This document shows positions 6,920 to 11,650 of a stretch of DNA of 11,650 nucleotides, piece after piece. The first letter of the stretch is position 1; every line of letters starts with the position of its first letter. Below the pieces are notes generated by a model. The model had not been told where the DNA came from and made no database searches. It was given only the letters and a program-made list of their open reading frames with translations. Both the position numbers and the translations under genes were made by a program. The stretch spans positions 1 to 11,650 of the forward strand of contig CALDGX010000149.1 of the NCBI GenBank assembly GCA_937941715.1. The letters run 5' to 3'. This DNA comes from an uncultured Chloracidobacterium sp. (GTDB lineage Bacteria > Acidobacteriota > Blastocatellia > Pyrinomonadales > Pyrinomonadaceae).

Positions 6920-7429
6920 ATGGACGACATCTTTAAGCCTGAAGGGAAAAAGCGCGGCGTAAACCCGATATTTCTTATCGGTGTGATAGTCGGGGTCTTG
7001 GCGATCGGCGGTGCGATATACCTTTTGTCGTTCAAGCCGCCAATGGCTGAGCAGACCGCAAAATTGCTCGAAGGCGCCTATCGCGAAGGTTCGCCCGAAT
7101 TTGCCGCCTTGAATAAGGACATTATCATCGCGACCGATGACAATACGGTCGAATCGCCGATGGGGCTTGGAACGGTCTCGATGTTCATCAAGGGGAAGGT
7201 TCGAAACAAGGGCACACGCAACATCTCGACGCTCGAGGTGAACGTGGCGGTCGTTACTCAGAAGAACGAAGTGCTTCGTGAAAAGCGGATCCTCGTAGTT
7301 CCGATCCAGCAGCCTATATTGGCGCCGGATCAAACGATACCGATCACCCTGACATTGGACGGCTTTGATCGCAAAGACGACCGTGCGAACATTCGCTGGA
7401 AAGTAACCGCAATCAAGGCCGACAATTAG
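6920..7429 (+). CDS. Membrane-anchored protein with probable extracytoplasmic beta-sandwich domain
   Basis: This is a 169-residue protein. A short basic cytoplasmic N-terminus (KPEGKKRG) precedes one transmembrane segment at about 16-37; the rest (about 38-169) should lie outside the cytoplasm. The pattern MFIKGKVRNKGTRNISTLEVNVAVV (88-112), a later LAPDQTIPITL (134-144) and IRWKVTAIKA (158-167) resemble the FxLYD/DUF2393-like Ig-type folds that have 'G-x-V-x-N-x-G' followed by a basic or Pro-Gly block; the family assignment is tentative. There is no ribosome site; see the leaderless -10 just upstream. Its stop codon interleaves with that of the convergent ABC ATPase gene (4-nt overlap, 7426-7429). 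No function can be given from context. Confidence 0.8.
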   Translation: MDDIFKPEGKKRGVNPIFLIGVIVGVLAIGGAIYLLSFKPPMAEQTAKLLEGAYREGSPEFAALNKDIIIATDDNTVESPMGLGTVSMFIKGKVRNKGTRNISTLEVNVAVVTQKNEVLREKRILVVPIQQPILAPDQTIPITLTLDGFDRKDDRANIRWKVTAIKADN

Positions 7430-8367
7430 TCAGCCGATTCCTTTACGAAAAGTTCTTCGAGTGATTGCTTGACTGGGTTGATCGACGCGAGGCGACCTCC
7501 GTATTTGCGGGTAATGTTGAGAACGGCATCGATGTCGTTCTCGTCCAGGACCTGGATATTAGCGCCGTTCGGCTTTGCGTTCATGGTCGCTCCGGCAATA
7601 AATTCGATCTCATCGCGAATAGATTCGGCCGAAACACCTTGAACGCTGATCTCAAGAGCCTTGGAGCCGTCCGTGTTTGAAAGCAATTCGTTGAGATCGC
7701 CGGTAGCTGCCAATCGCCCAGACCGCAATATCGCCACCCGGTCGCAAAGTGCCTCAATATCGGAAAGAATGTGCGTCGACATGAATACGGTCGTGCCTTT
7801 TTCGCGGAGGCCGGCAATGAGTTCGCGGATCTCTCTGCGGCCGACCGGATCGAGGCCGCTCATAGGTTCGTCCATAAAAACGATCTCCGGATCGTTTATC
7901 AGCGATTGTGCAAGTCCGACACGCTGCAGCATCCCCTTGGAATATTTGCGGAGCTGCCGCCGCCAGTCCTTTTCCTGCAGCCCGACGGCGGTCAATAGCT
8001 CTTCGCACTTTCGGCGCCGAGTTGCCATATCCTGGCCGAAAAGCTGACCAAAGTAGTCCATTAGTTCGCTCGCCGTCAAATAATCGTAAAAGTAGGGATT
8101 CTCCGGGCAATAACCGATACGTCGGTGCATCTGGACATCGTTGATATCGCGGCCGAGGATCTTTGCCGTCCCTGAGGTCGGGAACTGGAGCCGCATCAGG
8201 GTCTTGATGGTCGTCGTTTTGCCTGCACCGTTACCGCCAAGAAAACCGAATATCTGTCCGGGCTCAACATTCAGCGAAAGGTCGTCGAGGGCACGGACAC
8301 GCTTTTTGCGCAAAAATCCGGTCTCGTAGTCCTTGGTTAGATTTTGGATCTCAACAGCGTATTCCAT
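7426..8367 (-). CDS. ABC transporter ATP-binding protein (ABC-2 exporter type)
   Basis: This 313-residue ATPase would power the permease encoded two genes upstream. Motifs: Walker A GGNGAGKT (44-51; the usual Pro at 45 is Gly), Q-loop position IGYCPEN with Glu89 in place of Gln (common in this subgroup), signature YSKGMLQRV (142-150, the YSKGM form typical of drug, Na+ and lipid exporters rather than LSGGQ), Walker B IVFMDEP with Glu167, D-loop SGLD (170-173) and H-loop His199. A C-terminal extension of about 85 residues ends in SLEELFVKES, typical of this group. The ATG lies 3 nt after the stop of the preceding gene, so translation is probably coupled. It is the last gene of the operon. The substrate cannot be read from the sequence. 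Confidence 0.95.
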   Translation of the reverse strand: MEYAVEIQNLTKDYETGFLRKKRVRALDDLSLNVEPGQIFGFLGGNGAGKTTTIKTLMRLQFPTSGTAKILGRDINDVQMHRRIGYCPENPYFYDYLTASELMDYFGQLFGQDMATRRRKCEELLTAVGLQEKDWRRQLRKYSKGMLQRVGLAQSLINDPEIVFMDEPMSGLDPVGRREIRELIAGLREKGTTVFMSTHILSDIEALCDRVAILRSGRLAATGDLNELLSNTDGSKALEISVQGVSAESIRDEIEFIAGATMNAKPNGANIQVLDENDIDAVLNITRKYGGRLASINPVKQSLEELFVKESAD

Positions 8368-8370
8368 AAT

Positions 8371-9306
8371 TTACTTTACCGGTAAGCCGGTTCGAGCAGC
8401 GTCGAGTTTGACACGGCAATTGTCCTTATCAAGCACATATGGGGCATCGGTGGGGTCGATCAGGTTGCCGGCCCGATCGACCATAAACTCATTGCCTGCG
8501 GGCAATTTTACCTGCAGCAGGCTGGGGGCGATCTCGGCAAGGCTGCCCGCACAGCGGCCGGTCCGTTCGCGGAAATTTGCAAGAGCCTTATCGATCGCGT
8601 CACGTTCATCGAGTGAATCCAGTTCATTCAACCGGCGTTCGGCTGTGAGTTTGACCATCGGGTCGTCCGAGTCGGCCAGCATCTGGCGAAAGATCTCGCG
8701 AGCGGTCGAGCGGCTGCCGCCTTCTGTTTTCATTGAGGCAGCCATAAGCCGCATGAACGGCGGTGCACTTGGGATCTCAGATCCGCGTTCATAAGTATCA
8801 GCTGCCAGATCGTAGCGCCCGATCTTCCAGTATATGTAACCCAGATATTGATACAGCCGCCATTCGGACGGATTGTTCGCGATCCCTTTCTGAGCGATCT
8901 CGATGGCCTTTTCCTTGTCGATCGCCGGCATCACGACGGCACCATAGCTGTAAGCGGCAATAAAATGCGGATCGAGGTCCGTAGCATTCTGCAGCATCGG
9001 GTAAAGCAGACGCGGGTTGAGATTGCTGAGGTCGTCAATATTTACAAATTCCGAATTAGACTTGATCAATTTGCCGCCAACATACTGCAGAGAACGCATC
9101 CAGTACCAATCAGCCATTAGCCCCTCGAACCCAAGCGCAAACCCCTTAAGCCGCGAGCCGTTCATCGTCAGGTCGCTGTCGTCATAATCGGCGGGGAGTT
9201 CAGGCCGGATACGGTCGAGATATCCGCTCAAGCCGATGACACCCGAAAATCCGACGATGATAATCGCCAGTGGCAGTATCGTGTTTTTGAAAAGGGAAGA
9301 TCTCAT
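8371..9306 (-). CDS. Membrane-anchored TPR-like protein of an ABC-2 operon
   Basis: This is a 311-residue protein. Residues 7-29 are one uncleaved hydrophobic anchor, and the bulk is probably outside the cytoplasm. The region GFALGFEGLMADWYWMRSLQ (55-74) is striking and aromatic-rich. Helical-repeat (TPR-like) sequence spans about 98-235: DPHFIAAYSYGA (112-123), KAIEIAQKGIANNPSEWRLYQYLGYIYWKIGRYDLAADTYERG, and a later AREIFRQML. The last 60 residues, including LPAGNEFMVDRAGNLIDP, form a small separate domain. It sits between the permease and the ATPase genes; its ATG directly abuts the permease stop (TAGATG). The context suggests an accessory subunit of the transporter. It could equally be a scaffold. 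The repeat call is by eye. Confidence 0.85.
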   Translation of the reverse strand: MRSSLFKNTILPLAIIIVGFSGVIGLSGYLDRIRPELPADYDDSDLTMNGSRLKGFALGFEGLMADWYWMRSLQYVGGKLIKSNSEFVNIDDLSNLNPRLLYPMLQNATDLDPHFIAAYSYGAVVMPAIDKEKAIEIAQKGIANNPSEWRLYQYLGYIYWKIGRYDLAADTYERGSEIPSAPPFMRLMAASMKTEGGSRSTAREIFRQMLADSDDPMVKLTAERRLNELDSLDERDAIDKALANFRERTGRCAGSLAEIAPSLLQVKLPAGNEFMVDRAGNLIDPTDAPYVLDKDNCRVKLDAARTGLPVK

Positions 9307-10101
9307 CTATTTGAAATTTCGCCGACTGAAGATCATCACGGTTATTGCCATAAGGACGATGTCGAATACGACCGCGTACATGATCGCTCCACCAACCATT
9401 GCAAGCGGAGGAGTGTCGCCATTTGCAGTATTCGCGATAAAACTGAAATTTGAAAGATTCGGCAGAAGGTAATATATCGCCGAGAAAAACCAGATCGCTC
9501 CCTTCGACCCGAGACTGGTCGCGAGATCAAGCAATGAGGAACTGAAATGTCCGATCAGAAAGACAAAGAACGTCAAAAGTGCCGATAACGCCGGAGTTGA
9601 AAAAGAAGAAAACATGATCGCAACAGCGGTGATTATTGTCAGTTCAAAAAATATGAGAGTGACTGCCCCCCAGATCTTCCAGACAAGTGGGCCGCCGCCG
9701 ACGTAAAGCAACGCGAATGATACCCCGGCCCCCATGACGAGGATATTAACGAGCAGGGTCGAGCACAATCCGATGTATTTACCCACAATGAACTCGCCGC
9801 GGCCGATCGGTTTCGAAAAGATCGAATACACGGTACGCTTTTCGATCTCCTTCCAAACCAGGCTGACACCGACAAATATCGATATGAACGCACCAAAAAG
9901 CAGTATGGAACTTAGGCCGAGATTTACGATCACACGCGATTCCTGGCCGGCCGTCAACTCTCCAAGAAATATCGCGCTCGCGGTTATTAGCAAGACAAAA
10001 AGTATCAGATTGTATAGGATCCGATCGCGGACGGCCTCACGAAAAGCGTTCTTCGCGATGGTCAAGATCCGGGGCAGGAATCCTGTTCCTTCGTTAGGCA
10101 T
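9307..10101 (-). CDS. ABC-2 type transporter permease
   Basis: This is a 264-residue integral membrane protein with about six transmembrane helices (about 28-48, 62-84, 108-134, 143-165, 170-190, 238-258). The segment LVWKEIEKRTVYSIFSKPIG (81-100), then RGEFIVGKYIG (101-111), between helices 2 and 3 is the family hallmark of NosY-like ABC-2 permeases, and likely contacts the ATPase. An amphipathic N-terminus (ILTIAKNAFREAVRDRILYN, 12-31) precedes helix 1, also typical. It is first in the permease/TPR/ATPase operon. No Shine-Dalgarno sequence is obvious before the ATG at 10101. A dimer with two ATPases is expected; the cargo is unknown. Confidence 0.92.
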   Translation of the reverse strand: MPNEGTGFLPRILTIAKNAFREAVRDRILYNLILFVLLITASAIFLGELTAGQESRVIVNLGLSSILLFGAFISIFVGVSLVWKEIEKRTVYSIFSKPIGRGEFIVGKYIGLCSTLLVNILVMGAGVSFALLYVGGGPLVWKIWGAVTLIFFELTIITAVAIMFSSFSTPALSALLTFFVFLIGHFSSSLLDLATSLGSKGAIWFFSAIYYLLPNLSNFSFIANTANGDTPPLAMVGGAIMYAVVFDIVLMAITVMIFSRRNFK

Positions 10102-10146
10102 AGGTGTTTTGATTTTGATTGCGGGCTGTACGAAAGCCCCTGCGGA

Positions 10147-10155
10147 ATTTTAGCA
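10147..10155 (-). promoter_or_regulatory. Possible extended -10 promoter of the ABC operon
   Basis: On the minus strand, TGCTAAAAT (10147-10155) is an extended -10 with 5 of 6 matches to TATAAT. It would start transcription near 10140, about 40 nt before the permease ATG. No good -35 is visible, as is usual for extended -10 promoters. It would allow expression independent of the ligase gene upstream. Confidence 0.4.
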
Positions 10156-10216
10156 CAAACCTACAGTTGCATTCATGAGTTCGGCCCGGGTTTTTCGGAG
10201 CCGTACTCACACTAAT

Positions 10217-11650
10217 TTATTTTGCGCTTTCGGGCAACTCGTCAACGTAATGCCGGGCGGCGGCGTCGGGAATAAGTTCGGCGGGAAGTGCGATCGATTG
10301 GTCGTTTCGGGCTGCCAGAAACGCCGCGACACTGCCCTTTTTCAGTAAATATTCCCAGCCGTTCGCTTGTTTCGAGTCAATATTCCGGGCAACCGCAAAT
10401 TGTACGGTTGACTCATTTATTCGACCGCCGTCCGCCAGGAATATCGCGTATTTGACCCTTAGAAGCGGCGAACGCGGAAAGATGCTGAGGGCTTCGGTCA
10501 AAGCGCCTTCAGCCGACACGGGGTCATTGGCCCGCTGATAGGAGTCCGCCAGCACACAGTAAGTCAAAACGACACCAAAGCCGCGATCGACCGCGAACCG
10601 AATGTCCGCCGCAGCGGCAGCCATGTCCTTGTCCGCGTATCTGCGAGCTGAACTGAAAAGATAAGTCGCTGAGTAGTCCGGGTCGGATCTGTACGCCTTG
10701 CGGTAAAGACTGATCGCCTTTCCGGTGTCCGTTTCGCGATTTGCGGCCAGCACGTAGTATTCGGCAAGGCCTTTCAGGGCCAATGTTGACGCGGCAAATA
10801 GCAAATATGCGGAAACAATGCCGAAGATAAGCGCCGGCCGCCTTGTTCCAATTGGCCGAACGGGAACCCTGCGATTCCTGCCCGATTTGGCGAGTTCAAC
10901 GGCCGCGATGGCAAAAACGGCAAAAAACACCATCCCATTCTGTGCGAGGCGAAACGAAAATGAGCTGATCCCGGAGCTAACCAAAAACGCCGCCATTCCA
11001 CTCAGCGACCCCAGAAGTAAAGGCGAGAACGGCACCGATCGTTGCCGATATGCCGATGCGACCCAGATCCCGAGGACGATAATTGCGGCCCCGAAAATTA
11101 AAAGGCCAATAATGCCCAGTTCGGCAAGGATCTGCAGATACTCATTGTGCGACCTTTCGATGGTCTTGTCGGCAACGCGTTCGTCCGGCGGATCGTCTGG
11201 CCGGTTTAGACGGTATGAGGCCCGTGAATGGTTAAATGCGATGCCAAAATTGTCGGCACCGACACCCATAAACATGTGATCGCGGGCCATTTGCCCGCCA
11301 ACCTTCCAGATAAAAACACGGGCAAGCGACGATTCCCGCCCTTGTCCGGCCGTCCCGCTTATATAATCAGTGGTCGACGGTAACGGCGATAGAAATGAAA
11401 AACCGAATTGGACCGAAATGGTCATCACCGCCCAGATCGCGGCGGTGAGAACAGTCCGTTTTCGAAACGCGGGCGGACCGATCAAAATTATCGCTCCGAA
11501 GGTCAAAGCAAAACCAAAAAACCCCGCAATAAATGCCCCACGGCTCAATGAAAGCATTACACCGAGCCAACCGATCACCGACGCGAGAGTGACGGCCGCA
11601 CGGACCGCTTTTCGCCGAGCGTATATCGAAATGACCCAAAGCACCGGAAG
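10217..11650 (-). CDS. O-antigen ligase family protein with C-terminal helical repeats (5' end off window)
   Basis: This is a membrane glycosyltransferase of the Wzy_C/WaaL superfamily, whose members join or polymerise O-antigen, or other, glycan chains at the outer face of the inner membrane. The frame is open to the right edge, so the N-terminal helices are missing; residue numbers here count from the GTG at 11644. Visible are the LSLSRGAFIAG helix (31-41), the periplasmic loop with VGADNFG (128-134), and the family signature SHNEYLQILAELGIIG (165-180) with His166, the residue usually required for activity. More helices follow to about 295. Residues 300-470 are soluble TPR-like repeats (for example KAISLYRKAYRSDPDYSATY, 309-328; AEGALTEALSIFPRSPLLRV, 378-397). 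The substrate (O-antigen, other glycan or a glycoprotein target) cannot be told. It is followed by a 115-nt gap before the ABC operon. Confidence 0.92.
   Translation of the reverse strand, partial: LPVLWVISIYARRKAVRAAVTLASVIGWLGVMLSLSRGAFIAGFFGFALTFGAIILIGPPAFRKRTVLTAAIWAVMTISVQFGFSFLSPLPSTTDYISGTAGQGRESSLARVFIWKVGGQMARDHMFMGVGADNFGIAFNHSRASYRLNRPDDPPDERVADKTIERSHNEYLQILAELGIIGLLIFGAAIIVLGIWVASAYRQRSVPFSPLLLGSLSGMAAFLVSSGISSFSFRLAQNGMVFFAVFAIAAVELAKSGRNRRVPVRPIGTRRPALIFGIVSAYLLFAASTLALKGLAEYYVLAANRETDTGKAISLYRKAYRSDPDYSATYLFSSARRYADKDMAAAAADIRFAVDRGFGVVLTYCVLADSYQRANDPVSAEGALTEALSIFPRSPLLRVKYAIFLADGGRINESTVQFAVARNIDSKQANGWEYLLKKGSVAAFLAARNDQSIALPAELIPDAAARHYVDELPESAK

Noticed and set aside
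6548..7333. 261-codon open frame on the minus strand overlapping priA and the 6920 gene
   Set aside because: It runs antisense to the 6920 gene and out of frame with priA, has an Arg/His/Asp-rich composition typical of a shadow frame, and shows no domain.
10122..10138. GGGCT/AGCCC hairpin before the permease gene as a terminator
   Set aside because: The stem is only 5 bp and neither strand has a T-tract after it.
10182..10203. CGGC...GCCG hairpin after the ligase stop as a terminator
   Set aside because: The stem is short with a bulge and no following T-tract on the minus strand; at most a weak 3' structure.
1..11650. Mobile elements, CRISPR arrays, tRNA or rRNA genes
   Set aside because: No transposase or integrase motif, no regularly spaced repeats, and no tRNA- or rRNA-like segment was seen on either strand.

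Overview
The window looks like a chromosomal stretch from a Gram-negative, LPS-making bacterium, most likely an Acidobacteriota member of the Blastocatellia/Pyrinomonadaceae type. That placement is inference. It rests on the short N-terminal Cys-ribbon (CPLC...YCLADGT) fused to a membrane anchor and an NTF2-like domain, an orphan Uma2 nuclease, weak Shine-Dalgarno use, and the lpxD and O-antigen ligase-type genes. No rRNA, tRNA, CRISPR array, transposase or integrase was seen. Layout, left to right: (1) 1-899, minus: most of lpxD (lipid A synthesis), running off the left edge. (2) 1035-1643, plus: orphan Uma2-family nuclease, divergent from lpxD. (3) 1659-1705: strong bidirectional terminator between convergent genes. 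(4) 1718-2575, minus: zinc-ribbon/TM/NTF2-like protein. (5) 2591-3690: an AT-richer patch with a possible decayed reading frame and, after a good sigma70-like promoter, an unrecognised secreted protein (3079-3684). (6) 3692-4408, minus: SAM methyltransferase whose last ~25 codons overlap a diverged copy of the priA 3' end. (7) 4459-6756, minus: complete priA. (8) 6920-7429, plus: small membrane-anchored protein, probably from a leaderless or near-leaderless transcript. (9) 7426-10101, minus: tightly packed permease / membrane-anchored helical-repeat protein / ABC ATPase operon. (10) 10217-11650, minus: O-antigen ligase-like protein with a helical-repeat tail, running off the right edge. Working together: the three-gene set at 7426-10101 is a putative ABC-2 exporter. 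Its abutting or 3-nt gene junctions suggest coupled translation, and the middle gene should encode an accessory subunit. lpxD and the ligase-like gene both serve the cell envelope but sit about 9 kb apart. PriA is housekeeping (replication restart). The most unusual structure is the second, out-of-context priA 3' end at 3687-3782. It encodes 31 codons, 20 of them identical in translation to the end of the intact PriA, and keeps its own stop. It lies exactly between the AT-rich patch and the methyltransferase, which reads through it in another frame. This marks an old rearrangement or insertion at the 3' end of priA.
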